Of a stretch of 64,000 nucleotides of DNA, positions 23,057 through 33,906 are shown in pieces. Source of the stretch: Paragorgia papillata (lineage: Eukaryota; Cnidaria; Anthozoa; Scleralcyonacea; Coralliidae); NCBI GenBank assembly GCA_035771165.1, contig JAWNZC010000261.1, positions 1,191,501 through 1,255,500 on the forward strand. The letters are read 5' to 3'. Both the position numbers and the translations under genes were made by a program. Below the pieces are notes generated by a model that was given only the letters and a program-made list of their open reading frames with translations, was not told the origin of the DNA and did no database searches. Position 1 is the stretch's first letter. Every line of letters starts with the position of its first letter.

Positions 23057-23302
23057 TGTAACGGATATCTGATAATGGATATAAGAATGTGTAAATAGAT
23101 AAACAAGATAAGTCAGTAAATCATAATTAGCGGCGTATGCTTCATGAGCAAGCTGCATCCGTGATAATGTAAATATAGCTCTCTAAATAAAAAGGAAGGA
23201 CAACACCCTAGAGATAGAGATTATAAATATGGAATGTAAAAGGAAATAAAGTTAAGTTGGATCTAGACCACGTTGTGTGTTGTGTTGGCTCGGCTCGTTA
23301 CA
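23057..23302 (+). repeat. 3' LTR
   Basis: 246 bp, about four substitutions from the 5' LTR; preceded by a purine-rich tract. Confidence 0.93.
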
Positions 23303-23947
23303 AGTACTAGGTGATATTGCAAAAATATCTGATAACATTACAATACTTGTATTTCTTCGGAGTCGAATTAATGTAAGAATAAATTGTTCTCTATAGGATT
23401 CAGTTTGGTTAGGCTGTATTTTTGCTATTAAGAGAACAAACCAATTGTTTTTTATCAACAAATATTTGTGATTTAATAAATTATATTAATAAGGCAAGAT
23501 AAATAATACACAATAAGTAACATGAAAAGAATCAGTAATTTTTCTCGCTTAATATAAGAAAGGTTTAATATTTTTACCTTCAAATACTTGCTATGAATTG
23601 GTACTACTCTTGTTTTTCTTGTACCCTTCCAAGCATGGACTCGACTTGCTTTATCTTTAATTAAGTCAAAAACTGCCTCAAGACATTCTTTGCACATACC
23701 TATTAAAATAAACAAGTCTAGAATAAGTGGACATGTCATGGATATGTCATTCTCAAATGCACAAAAATTTACACACCAGTACAATGCATTGTTCTATTTG
23801 GATCTTCAACTCTTGCCAGAAACAACTGCCTGTGTAGATGGTCTCTGTTCTGTAGCATACAGTCATCATACGCGTTGATGCCATGAAGCCCGAGGGAGGT
23901 CTGAAAAGTTCAACATATTATATATGTAAATAAGACTATCAGAATTG

Positions 23948-24833
23948 CATGGCCAGAAATCGAGGACAGTATGGCGGCAAAGCATGCGCACTGAATCTCT
24001 TATTAATTAATTCAATATGGCGTCCTTCAATAGATTTCTTAAGGAAATATAAAGAACAATCATTTTCGGTTATTTACTATTGTAAATTCCGACATGGGAG
24101 CGTCCAAAACTTCACCAAATTGAACAATCGTTGAGCACTACAATTTCTATTAAGTTTGGAGTGTCCTAAATAGGTTCCCGAGCCCCTCGTAAGCATACCT
24201 CTTATTCGCTGTTTAAAGTCTATTAATCTGCTATAGCACTTATTTTGGAGCTCCAATTTTGGCTGCTTCTGTGTTGTTTGTCCACGATGCGAACGTCTGA
24301 ATTTGCTCGGGATGAACGTTACTTTGTTTTGCGGAGTTGTTCGTTCCTTAATAGGTTCCCAAACACCTTAAAATGTACGATTTAGTGCAGCCGAGTCGTT
24401 GTAATTTAATCTATCAAGCGCCGAGATAAATACTGAACTCGGCGTGAAGAAGCAATGCATTGCTCGATAATTTCGAGTTCTTGTCCGCCATTTCTTATGG
24501 AGCTGTTGCTAGGTTGCCAGGGTCTTAACCGCTGTTATTATTATTAAATGTGACTGTGGATTCGGAAATAATAACCGAAATTTATGCGGCAATTATTGTG
24601 AGTATGAGTGTACAGGCCTGTCTAGACGATTAAACCTTTTGTTATTTGATATTTGAGTAAGAAATGGGTCAATAAGACATTTTAGCGAATAACTCTACTG
24701 TAATTTATTGTTATAGACTTCTGTTTATAGCCGAAATGATCGATATTTAGCCATCAGAATCTTCAAATAATATTTCCACCTAAATCTGAGCCCACAGGCC
24801 ACTGCCGCTGGCTGTCCTCGATTTCTGGCCATG
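23948..24833. mobile_element. Nonautonomous DNA element, 22 bp perfect TIRs
   Basis: CATGGCCAGAAATCGAGGAC.. at 23948-23969 is the exact reverse complement of 24812-24833. The 886 bp between them has no long ORF. It lies in the intron after the THAP exon. Target duplication is unclear, so the superfamily is not assigned. Confidence 0.65.
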
Positions 24834-25536
24834 GGAATCATTTTTGGTGAGTAAAATTCCTACCTGAGTTGCTTCGTTGTTGTTCTCCCGATTATCTACA
24901 TTGATACACTCAAATCTATGCTGCGTTTCATCTTGACCATCTTGGTTTTTGCTAAAACTAATCGTCACGCACGGTTGCTTTGTACCAGCATTGTCGATAA
25001 ACGAAGAAAGGATATGTGCCACTGACATTTCTTCTTCGCTCTTGCCAGCTCCGCTTGGTGGATACGAAAGTAAAAATAAAGCGTTTGCTGAAGATTTCTC
25101 ATCAACAAGACGAGGACTCAGGATGTTCAATTGCGGGTTCATTTTCGCCAACAAAATGCAGACTGCAGATGTAACTATCTTTGGAACAAACGAAGGAATC
25201 GCCGCGCCGACACGCATCAATCCATCGCTTGCGCTTCTCTCCGCCCCTCTTTGAACCAGGAAAGTGGATAAACGAAATTAAATCGGCGTTACAATTTTTC
25301 ACCATACGCTCTGGATAACGCGAATCGTTTTTACACGTACCCCAAGCGCACCTTTTAGTGGCAACCATGTTGTACTCCTAGAACTGCATGTTGTTCGAAC
25401 TTTAAGCTTGTACGAACTTTGGGTATTTGTTTAAGTTTTTGGTCACGTGTCGCTACACGTGTTTCTAGTGTCGAAAAGGTCAATTGATTGAGTAAATTCG
25501 TCTGAATTAAATGCGACGTATGAACCAGGCCTGAGG

Positions 25537-25745
25537 CGAGCCAGCCCGGTAATTAGCGGGATAGCCCGGTAAACGAGATCTCGCTGTGTAGTTATTTTCC
25601 TGTTAAAAAATCCTTTGCGTTTATATGGCCAAGCGGGCTAGCCCGGTTTGCGAGATCTCACTTGAAAGAGGCGAGATCTCGGTAAGCGGGATGAAAATTT
25701 TCCCATGTAAACAATTGCTAACCGGGCTGTCCCGCTTATTGGGGA
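25537..25745. repeat. AGCCCGGT / GAGATCTCG repeat block
   Basis: AGCCCGGT, AGCGGGAT and the palindrome CGAGATCTCG recur several times in both orientations over ~200 bp. It looks like a small dispersed element upstream of the THAP exon. Confidence 0.5.
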
Positions 25746-25989
25746 TGATTTTTCAAAGGGATGCCGACGCCATCTAATGTTTTGCCTTTGTTTTGATTTG
25801 ATTGAAACTGTAGTTCAACAAAAGTCGCGGCGCAAAGCGAATGCGTTTTCAGAATTTTGTCAAAACAAAACCAGTTTAAATACTTTTCAAAATTGTAAAT
25901 CAACTGTACAATTCTACAATCATTTTGCTATAAACTCTAAAAATTTGAATTTGATTGCTTTTAAACTCAACGCGCAGTTGCATTTTTCG

Positions 25990-27255
25990 CAAAGCACTAC
26001 TCCAAAGTGTTACGTATAACCTTAACACTTCAACAGAATTTTGGAAATCAGGAAAAGTAACAGCTCTTTTTAAATCTGGTGATTGGTGTAATGCTAATAA
26101 CTACAGGCCAATTACAATCCTTCCTACTACAAGCAAAATCCTTGAAAAAGCAGTACACATGCAAGTTTACAGCTATATAACTAGCAATAAGATCCTATCA
26201 CCCAAGCAGTTTGGATTTCCACCTAAGCTGTCAACTGAAATAGCACTGGCTTATTTTACTGACAATATTTTAATAAATCTTAACAAAGTTTAGCAACTGG
26301 CGCTGTCTTTCTTGAATTATCAAAAGCTTTTGATACGGTTAACCACTCGATCCATCTTATTTCGTAAACTGTCCTCATTTGTTTTTTTCTGAAGGCTCCA
26401 CTAACTGGTTTAAATCCAACCTATCCACCAGAAGCCAAGTGACCGCTTTGGCAAATGCTACCTCCTCGTCCAAACCAGTTCCTGTTGGAGTTCCTCAAGG
26501 AAGTGTTTTAGGACCATTATTATTTCTTATTTATGCCAATGACTTATCATCCACTGTTAGTCATTGCAACATCTCCTTATACGCCGATGATACCGTTATT
26601 TACTACTCCTCTCTTAATGTCAATGATCTTGAAGAAAAACTCAATTATGACCTTGAACGCCTTTGTGGATTAACGTCTTTTAACACTAATCTACTAACAC
26701 TGAATGTATCCAAATGTAAATTTATAATCTATGGTGGCACTCGAAAACTCTCAACCTTCAGACATGTTTCACTTAAGGCTAATGACTCACCACTAGATAG
26801 AACTGACTCGTTTAAATACTTAGGAGTAACAATTAATCAAACCATATTAATTCCATCACCAATAAAGTCAATCAACGCCTTGGCGTAATCCGTCGTGTTA
26901 AACATTTACTACCTCTCCACGCCAAACTTACCCTTTATAAGAGCCTCATACTTCCGTTATTCGACTACAGTGACATTGTGTGGGGAGACAAAAATAACTC
27001 TACACTCATGGACCACCTACAGGTTTTACAGAACAACGCCGCCTGACTTATTCTCGAGCTTCCTAACTACTTCTCTGCTACAGAATCATTATCAACTCTT
27101 TATTGGAAACCATCACATCTTCATCGTCGCTACCACCGTTGTCTTACTATTTTTAAGTGTATTAATCAACTTTCAGACTTGAATCTTGATCTGAGGAAGA
27201 ACTCTAGCATTCACCACCACATGACCCGTCGGAGTGATCACTTCCGTCTACCACA
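25990..27255 (+). pseudogene. LINE (non-LTR) reverse transcriptase, dead
   Basis: Pieces in three frames cover the RT core: ..NYRPITILPTTSKILEKAVH.. (about 26100), ..VPQGSVLGPLLFLIYANDL.. (about 26490), the active site LYADDTVIYY (about 26580), FKYLGVTI, and a C-terminal ..AKLTLYKSLILPLFDYSD.. region, as in Jockey/CR1/L2-type elements. Breaks: a stop at about 26291, frame changes near 26330 and 26880, and a stop near 27043. The 5' half (endonuclease, ORF1) is missing. The 3' end runs into (TAAA)n repeats, as LINE tails often do. Confidence 0.85.
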
Positions 27256-27257
27256 AC

Positions 27258-27364
27258 TAAATAAATAAATAAATAAATAAACAAACAAACAAACAAACAA
27301 ACAAACAAACAAACAAACAAACAAACAAACGAACGAACGAACGAACGAACGAACGAACGAACGA

Positions 27365-27395
<31 letters not shown>

Positions 27396-27518
27396 AGCGA
27401 GCGAGCGAGCGAACGAACGAACGAACGAACGAACGAACGAACGAACGAACGAACGAACGAACGAACGAACGAACGAACGAACGAACGAACAAACAAACAA
27501 ACAAATAAATAAATAAAC
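27258..27518. repeat. Nested tetranucleotide microsatellite
   Basis: Order along + is (AAAT), (AAAC), (GAAC), (GAGC), (GAAC), (AAAC), (AAAT), about 260 bp in total, roughly symmetric about the GAGC core at 27391-27410. It begins at the LINE 3' end. ORFs across it (Arg/Phe/Ser/Val repeats on minus) are artefacts. Confidence 0.95.
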
Positions 27519-27860
27519 AGAGGAGCATGGTAGGAGCATTCACTGAAAATTTCAAGAGAATCTCGTGTATTGTCTTCAGGCTATTAACTATCAAATTTTG
27601 CTATTGCTAGTTCGTTTATGGAGAATAATTTGGGTTTCGGTACCAATGCCTTATGAGGTATGCAAATGGCAACTATGCAGAAAAACAATGGATTTCAGCG
27701 TTAATGTCCATTTACGTACGTCATAAGGCATTTTCACCAAAAGCCCAAATTTCTCCAAAAGCGAACTACCACAGCAAATTTTGAGAGTTGATAGCGTGAA
27801 GACTGTACTTCAGATTTTCTTGAAATTTTCAGTGAGTGCTCCTACCATGCTCGTCTGTTT
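27516..27860. mobile_element. Foldback MITE, ~135 bp arms
   Basis: GAGCATGGTAGGAGCA..CACTGAAAATTTCAAGA at the left pairs with the reverse complement at 27815-27853, and pairing continues inward over about 135 bp (..ATGCCTTATGA..). The outermost AAACAGA/TCTGTTT also pair. It lies immediately against the tetranucleotide array. Confidence 0.75.
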
Positions 27861-28186
27861 ACTAAGACAACAAAAACGAAAAAACATACTGCATTTTTCA
27901 CTTCGTGGACACTTTAATCATTTTCTAAAACTATTGAGTTCCTTGCTCATGTTCTTTATAACTACTTAATACTTATGTTACAGTGGCAATCTCATGACAG
28001 GAAATTGCATCACCAAAGGAACCTGGGATCTTGTTTTCCAAACAAGAAGATCCCCAAAAGTTCCAAATTGGAACCAATGAGAGCAACAAAAATGTTTGGT
28101 ATGTAATTTTCTACATTTAACCAGAATTGCTACAATTTTATACATTTAACAGTGTGCTAGTCAGCCAATGTTAGACTTGTAGTAGG

Positions 28187-28335
28187 TGGTTCAAATATAT
28201 ATCCTTCTTTAATATAAACTATAACCCATACAAAAACGCTCTTACTCTCCAAAACATGTGTAGTCTCCGAGCGCCAAAACTGTCTGCGCATGTCAACTGA
28301 TAAACAATATTAACTTATCAATACCTATTGTGATA
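28187..28335 (-). repeat. 3' LTR of second Gypsy element
   Basis: 149 bp. It shares ..CCTTCTTTAAT.., ..CTCTTACTCTCCAAAACA.. and ..CTGTCTGCGCATGTCAACTG.. with 33538-33689. Confidence 0.92.
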
Positions 28336-28787
28336 TCCTCCTCGTTTTGTAATTAACTCTTAATTAGATCTTAATCAAATCCCTCATTTTAAGTAATTAT
28401 TTATTAACGCAACTGTTTTAGTCATTGATAGTTTTGTAAATTGTACGTGGTAATCAAATCTGTCACCGTGAGCAATAATCGTCGAGATATGCGGGTGGTT
28501 TGCGTTGGCGCTGTGGCCGTGTCAGATTTGGGACCTGAGGCTGCATGGCCATTGGACGTGTGCTTGCTGCAAGTGCCACTGGATCTGGTAGGGTGCTTGA
28601 GGGTGATATTGGTGTACGTCCAGGTTGAATTGGTTCTTCAAAGTTTTGTGGTGTTAACTCAAATTATTCAACTGGTTCTGAAGTCGATGCTGGCGCTGCT
28701 GCCTTTCTGACTTTCCTCAGATGATATCGATTACGGCGATATCTTGTTCCTTCAGGAGTTTCAACCATGTATGACCTGTCGTCGATC

Positions 28788-29864
28788 TTATGTACCACTA
28801 TGGCCTTCTTCCAAATCCGGATAGAGGTGTTGCTCGGTTTCATTCGTACTACGTCGCCTGCATGATTTGAGCTTCGGAAGGTCTTTTGCGTTGCGATTAT
28901 AGTAGCCTGCTTGTGTCTCCTGTTTTGTCTGGATCTTCTGCTGCTGTTCCTCTGGATTAGGCACTTCTGGGTATAGAAGAACTACTTTGGTTGGGAGCAA
29001 CGTTTTGGTTCGTCGGGTCATGAATCTCTGAGCTGAACTAGTGTCCATGCCTTGCGTTTGGGTATTCCTCTGGGCGAGAAGGGCCAGGTAGGTGTCTGTG
29101 TTGCTGTCTTGTGTCTTCCGTAGTAGTTGTTTTGCTATCTTCACAGCTGCTTCCACTTTCCCATTTGCCTTGCTGTTTCCGGGGCTGATTGTACGGTGGT
29201 TGAACTCCCACGCTTTGGCAAAATCTGAAAAGGCTTGACAGGCAAATTGTGGGCCGTTGTCGCTTATTACAGTCTCCAGACAGCCATATCGAGCGAAGTG
29301 GCATTTGAGCTTGGAAATCACAGCAGGTGCAGTCGTGGTGGGGAGTTTGTCGATCTCAAAGAAATTGCTATAATAGTCCACTGTAATGAGGAACTCCTTA
29401 TCTTTGTATGTGAACAAGTCAACCGCAATCTTCTCCCATGGACGACTTGGTAACGCATGACTTTTTAACGTTTCCTTTGGTTGCCCAGCGCTGAAATTCT
29501 GGCATGTTTCACACGCTTCTACCAGTTGTCGGATTTCCGATGACATCCCGGGCCAGAAAATGCAATCCTTGGCCCGCCTTCGGCACCACTCAGTTCCCAT
29601 ATGCGAATAGTGTATCTTCTGCTTCATGAGCGATTGCAGTTTGGTGGGAATAATGACGCGTTCACCTTTGAATAGAAGATCGTCTTCAACTGAAAGCTCG
29701 TCTCTCACACTGAAATAAGGCTGGATTGGCGATGGCAGTGATTTCTTGTCTTCGGGCCATCCTTGGAGGATAACCGCCTTCAACGCTTGCAGGGAGTCGT
29801 CGCGTTGTGTTTCGAATCTTATTTCATCCAGTTGTGGCTTTGAGATGTGCAGAAGACTTGCCAT
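28788..29864 (-). pseudogene. Integrase region of second Gypsy element
   Basis: 358 codons open. The zinc-binding region (..SHMGTEWCRRRAKDCIFWPG.., CETCQNF) is followed by the catalytic core: VDLFTYKDKEFLITVDYYS (first Asp), VISDNGPQF (second Asp), and SPGNSKANGKVEAAVK (Glu), the integrase DDE triad. The C-terminal end is out of frame relative to known family tails. The frame is intact within the core, but it belongs to a broken polyprotein. Confidence 0.88.
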
Positions 29865-29888
29865 GTTGACGTTCTCAAATTCTTTGTT

Positions 29889-31279
29889 CTATGGGCTGTT
29901 TGTACTTTGTAGGTGGGCCCTTGAAAGTAGGTCGGCTAACAGCATGTTCTTCCCTCGCTCATAGGTCACATCTACGCAGTACTTCTGCAAACGCATCGTC
30001 ATACCTTGAAGATGCCTCGGTGCATGCGCCAATGGCTTCTTCAGTATTGACTCGAGTGGCTTCTGGTCACTGTAGATGTGGACGTGCCGACCAAATGTAT
30101 ATTGGTGAAATCTCTCTAGGGCGAAGACTATCGCTAGAATCTCCTTCTCCATTTGAGCATACCGCTGTTCGGTCAGTGTCAGAGCACGACTGATAAATGC
30201 GATTGGTTGGCCCTTTTGACTGGCGTCACACTGGATTTCGAGTTTGTGGGCTTGATTATAGTAGCTCAGGACTGGTACATCCGTTACAATTTCTTTCACT
30301 TGATTAAATGCTCTTTCTTGGTCTGCTGCCCACTCCCACTCGGTATTTTGCGGGTTAGTCTACGAATCGGTTCCATGGCTTCTGCCAGGCGAGACAGAAA
30401 CTTTGCTAAATAATTTACAAAACCATTTAGCCGTTGTGCGTCCTCGACGTTCTGGGGTCTTGACATCTCCTTGACGGCTCTTACCTTGTCTGGATCTGGT
30501 TCCAAACCATTGGCTGTGAGCACAAGGCCCATGAATTTCACTCTCTTAACTCGTAGCTTGAGCTTGTCTTTATTCAATGCAGTACCCCAATCTTTACAGC
30601 ACTTCCTGTCATGGTCAGCATTCGCGGCCCCCTCTGTTTCCTCCACGCCATAAATCAGAATATCGTCGGCGATAATCAGCACCTCATCAAAGCCCTCAAT
30701 GGCTTGATTGATACGCTTCTGGAAAATCTCAGGCGACACCGATAATCCAAAAGGTAATCGAAGCCAGCGGTATCTTCCATACGGAGTAGAGAATGTGGTC
30801 AAGAGGCTGGACTCCTCATCTAGGACACAATGCCAAAAGCCTGTTCGAAGATCGACCATAGAGAAAACTTTAGCCTGAGCCAACTCTGGTAAAAGTTCAT
30901 CCAGGACTGGCATCTGATATGTTTCTCTCTTGAGGGCTTTGTTGAAGGGCCTTGGATCCACACATATTCGGAGCGCTTCCGACTTCTTTGTTGTGACAAC
31001 TAGGCTACTCCCCCAGGGTGTGGGCTGTTCTACTGGTGTAATAATTCCGTCCCCTAAGAGTTTGTCTAATTCTTCTTTAAATGACCTTTTCAAAGCTGTT
31101 GGAATACGACGTGACGGAATAATTACGGGTTGGACATCTGGCCCTACTTCTAAGTGTACTGTCCCAGGAAATGTCCCCACTGGACGCTCGAATACCTCGG
31201 AAAATTTTTGGACTAATTCTTCTGCTGACGTTAATTGCTTCACTTTGGCCGCTGGTTGACTTGGTGGTGGCGCTGTCAC
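29889..31279 (-). pseudogene. RT and RNase H of second Gypsy element
   Basis: RT occupies 31279-30296 (..EELDKLLGDGIITPVEQPTPWG.., MVDLRTGFWHCVLD, LPFGLSVSPEIFQ). The active-site motif reads IADDILIYG, keeping the two aspartates. A frame change at about 30296 leads to RNase H (30299-29889: LEIQCDASQKGQPIAFISRA, QMEKEILAIVFA, IYSDQKPLESIL). The CDAS motif runs directly into GQPIAF, so a short segment usually between them is missing, consistent with a small deletion. Confidence 0.88.
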
Positions 31280-32440
31280 AAATTCTCCTTGTGGACTGTC
31301 AACATATGCTGTGCTGCTTTGGCCCCAATCAGTGCCATGAGACCTTTCGTGACCACGATGAATACCACAGAATATTTCTTATTGTTCCGTGCATTACGAA
31401 GAATGAGCCTAGCAGTGCCGAGGGGTGTTACCTCTGATTCATTCCACATTAGAAGCTTTTTGTTTGTCGGCGTGAGAACACAATCTCCGATGAGATCGTG
31501 CGTGATGACATTGATATAGATGCGCCACAATCTACTTGGAACTTGATAGCTTTGTTGTCAATTTCCAACGTTGTGTAGATCTCCTTCGAATAACCAGAAG
31601 TTGTGTGATAAACTCGATGTCGCTGGATTCCGAATCTTCTGCTGTTTCGCCGATTTGTTTAACCGAAGGACCAGACCGTTCGTTGTTGCTAGGCTTTGAA
31701 CATTTCTTCGCAAAATGATTTCGTCCGCCGCAGTTAAGGCAGTACTTTCCATATGCTGGACACTGTTCCTTTTGTAGGGGATGTTCTCCAGCACAGAATT
31801 TACATGAACGACTTCCCGCGTTTCGCTCTGAATTACGATCTTGTTTGAACTTTCGCGGCATGTGTTGATTGCAGAGCGCCACTTTGTTTCCGTCCCGGAA
31901 ACCGCCTTAAACTGAGTTGAGGCTGCTTCAAAACTCCTACAGATATCCACGCACTTTTTAAGTGTTAGCTTTCGTTCTTAGAGCAGTCTCTTTCTCAGTT
32001 GTTTGTTGCTTACTCCCAAGAAGATCCTGTCCCTTAGAAGTGTATCTTTGAGGCAATCACAAAAATTGCATGTTCTCGTTAGTTTGCGTAATTCGGTTAT
32101 ATACGCATGCATGAACAGACTCTTCCGCTCCATAATTTCTGCTATTAAAAACATACCTCTCATAGGTTTCATTAACTTCGCCGATTGTGTACTCGTCTAA
32201 TTTCTCCATAATATTTGACAAGTTCTGTCTATCTTCGTCCGCATCGAAGGATAGGCCATTATATACATTAGGGCTTCGGGACCCAAACAGTGAAGAAATA
32301 AAGCTACCTTGAATTGTTCCGGCTGTGCCGCCAAATTCGCCACAATCGCGTAGTTCTCCCATCTTTGCTTGTAGCTTCTCCAGTTTTCGGTCACATTGTC
32401 CTTTAACTCATTCTTGTCAGGGTCGAAAACCTGTCACAGC
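31276..32440 (-). pseudogene. Gag C-terminal half and protease of second Gypsy element
   Basis: Capsid-like pieces (..ENWRSYKQRWENYAIVANLA.., 32394 down) continue in a second frame (..SNIMEKLDEYTIGEVNETYE..) and then a third (..LLRDRIFLGVSNKQLRKRLL). The zinc-knuckle region CKFCAGEHPLQKEQCPAYGK and CLNCGGRNHFAKKC lies at about 31800-31690. A protease-like stretch (..INVITHDLIGDC.., ..GLMALIGAKAAQ..) follows to 31276. At least four frame changes are needed. Confidence 0.8.
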
Positions 32441-33333
32441 AGGTGGTCTTGGCAATTTGTGAATTAATATGGCATAATAACACAAAAATAATACCACAAT
32501 ATATAATTTGATTCGTTTTTACCTCTACTATTCAAATTTTGGGTTTTCAGGTCTTGCCAGACAACCCATTTTGCAAATTATGCTAATTTATGCTAATTAC
32601 TACTATTAATAATATTATTATAATCCAAAAATGTTAAATATTTAACGAGAAATGACTTTACACCAAACTTTGGATCATGTAAAATGAAAAGCACCATTTC
32701 ACAAATTCAAATTGAAAAAATTGAAGCAATACAATAAAAAGCAAATATTATATTGATTTTTTACGATTTTCCATTGAGACCCCCCATTGTGACCCCCCGT
32801 GGTGCCGCCGCGTGCGATCATATAACTTATTTTGAAATTTACAAATTAAAACAGATTTATACAAGAACATACGACTAAAATACATCAGTAAGATCGTTTT
32901 TAAGTCAGCTATTCAGATTTTAAGTTATTTTTGAGTGATATTTACTTCTGTTTGCCATTACAACGCCGACAACTCTCGGCAAATTTTGTTCGAATTTGCC
33001 TGACTCGGCCGAGATGGTTTTCGTCAAATTTTACCAAATTATTGCTAATCTACGAAATAATTACAACAAACAAATGTTTATACTTACTTTCGGAGTTGTT
33101 GGAGCCTAAATTTTCGTTGGTTTCGCTTATATATTGACAAATAAAAGCCGTTTTGTTCTTGTCAACACGCCATAATCCTCGCGGGATTTTAACAGAAGGG
33201 AAGTCAGGTCAGAACTCGGGTAATACTTCATGGCATATCGTTATAAAGGTCTCATTTTAAAAAGGGATCATTCAGGATCATTTTAAGCCCTAGGGGGGTA
33301 ATTTTGGTCAAAACCTCGCAGGTTCACAACAAA
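32441..33333. other. AT-rich interruption inside gag
   Basis: No coding signal on either strand. It contains runs of C (about 32780 and 32795). The right Gag half is preceded on minus by CTGCTGTGACAG then GTTTTCGACC, which looks like a splice acceptor. It could be an intron, an inserted element or old host DNA. Confidence 0.4.
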
Positions 33334-33498
33334 TCAAAGTGATCCGTCACTGGTAGCGGATGGCGGCTTTATTCCTGCCAACGTCACGGGAATAGTAGGC
33401 AAACTGGCTTGCATAGTTGATGGGCTCGTGTGTTGTGCTTGGTCGTTCTCCCTGGGATTCGTTCCGTTCGTTTCTCCGACCTCCGCGCTATTTTCCAT
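33334..33498 (-). pseudogene. Gag N-terminal fragment of second Gypsy element
   Basis: A 54-codon ORF starts at the first ATG after the primer site (33498) and ends ..VTLAGIKPPSATSDGSL, which resembles the proline-rich start of this Gag family. The next recognisable Gag segment begins only at about 32440, so ~0.9 kb of AT-rich noncoding DNA separates the two. Confidence 0.55.
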
Positions 33499-33537
33499 TC
33501 GAACCGGTCTACGACGAAAAGATCACCGCTGCCACCA

Positions 33538-33689
33538 TGTTTCAAGTAGATATATATCCTTCTTTAATGTAAACTATAACCCATACAAAAACGCTCTTAC
33601 TCTCCAAAACACGTGTAGTATCCGAGCGCCAAAACTGTCTGCGCATGTCAACTGTAAACAATATTAACTTATCAATACCTATTGTGACA
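33538..33689 (-). repeat. 5' LTR of second Gypsy element
   Basis: 152 bp. On minus it begins TGTCACAATAGG and ends ACTTGAAACA, followed at once by TGGTGGCAGCGG. Confidence 0.92.
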
Positions 33690-33906
33690 GTAGGCAGATG
33701 GTGTTAGCTTCAAGGTATACAACAATAAAAAATTAAGTATTTAAACGTACTTATATGGCTGCATCAGTTCGTGTAATTTAGTACAGAAATTTTGGTGTGG
33801 TATTGCAACAACAATAAAAAACTTAAGTATATAAATTTAATATAAGTAATTTAACGTATAATGTAATTTAGTACTGAAGTTTTGGTGTGGAATTATTGTT
33901 ATATAA

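Larger units (their letters stand above)
17916..23302 (+). mobile_element. Ty3/Gypsy LTR retrotransposon, nearly complete
   Basis: The element is 5387 bp. LTRs are 246 bp each (17916-18161 and 23057-23302), beginning TGTAACGG and ending GTTACA, with about four differences between them (~1.6%), which indicates a fairly recent insertion. A 4 bp target duplication AGTA flanks it (17912-17915, 23303-23306). A primer-binding-site-like TGGTGGCAGCGG starts two bases after the 5' LTR, and a purine tract (AAAGGAGGAGGATAG) precedes the 3' LTR. Internal order is gag, then PR-RT-RNaseH-IN, the Ty3/Gypsy arrangement. It is inserted within the DDE exon of the THAP pseudogene, in the opposite orientation. 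Confidence 0.95.
17465..25368 (-). pseudogene. THAP-domain DDE_Tnp_4-type transposase, disrupted
   Basis: Exon 1 (25368-24864) encodes an N-terminal THAP zinc finger (CAWGTC.., then ..CSLHF, C2-CH pattern) and a linker; one frame change near 25100 separates the two. Exons 23900-23777 and 23699-23578 follow in phase. The next exon (from 23413) encodes ..REQFILTLIRLRRN.. and runs into the LTR element at 23302; its continuation resumes in the same frame at 17915 (..IFITWVIFLSKEL.., ..AIIDCTEFYIQKP.., ..GDVVMADKGF..), giving two acidic residues expected in the DDE fold of PIF/Harbinger-like transposases. A TAA (about 17725) interrupts this exon, and homology fades after 17465 beside another repeat. 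Three lesions plus the insertion make it a pseudogene. Family placement is from motif recognition. Confidence 0.75.
28187..33689 (-). mobile_element. Second Ty3/Gypsy LTR retrotransposon, decayed
   Basis: The element is 5503 bp on the minus strand. The 5' LTR is 33689-33538 (152 bp) and the 3' LTR 28335-28187 (149 bp), with about six substitutions and two small indels between them, so it is older than the element at 17916. A 5 bp target duplication GTAGG occurs at 28182-28186 and 33690-33694. The primer site TGGTGGCAGCGG directly follows the 5' LTR, and a purine tract (GAGGAGGATA) precedes the 3' LTR. Gag, protease, RT, RNase H and integrase are all recognisable but split among frames. Confidence 0.92.

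Noticed and set aside
27204..27594. Arg-Ser-Phe-Val repeat ORFs on minus
   Set aside because: Translation of the tetranucleotide array.
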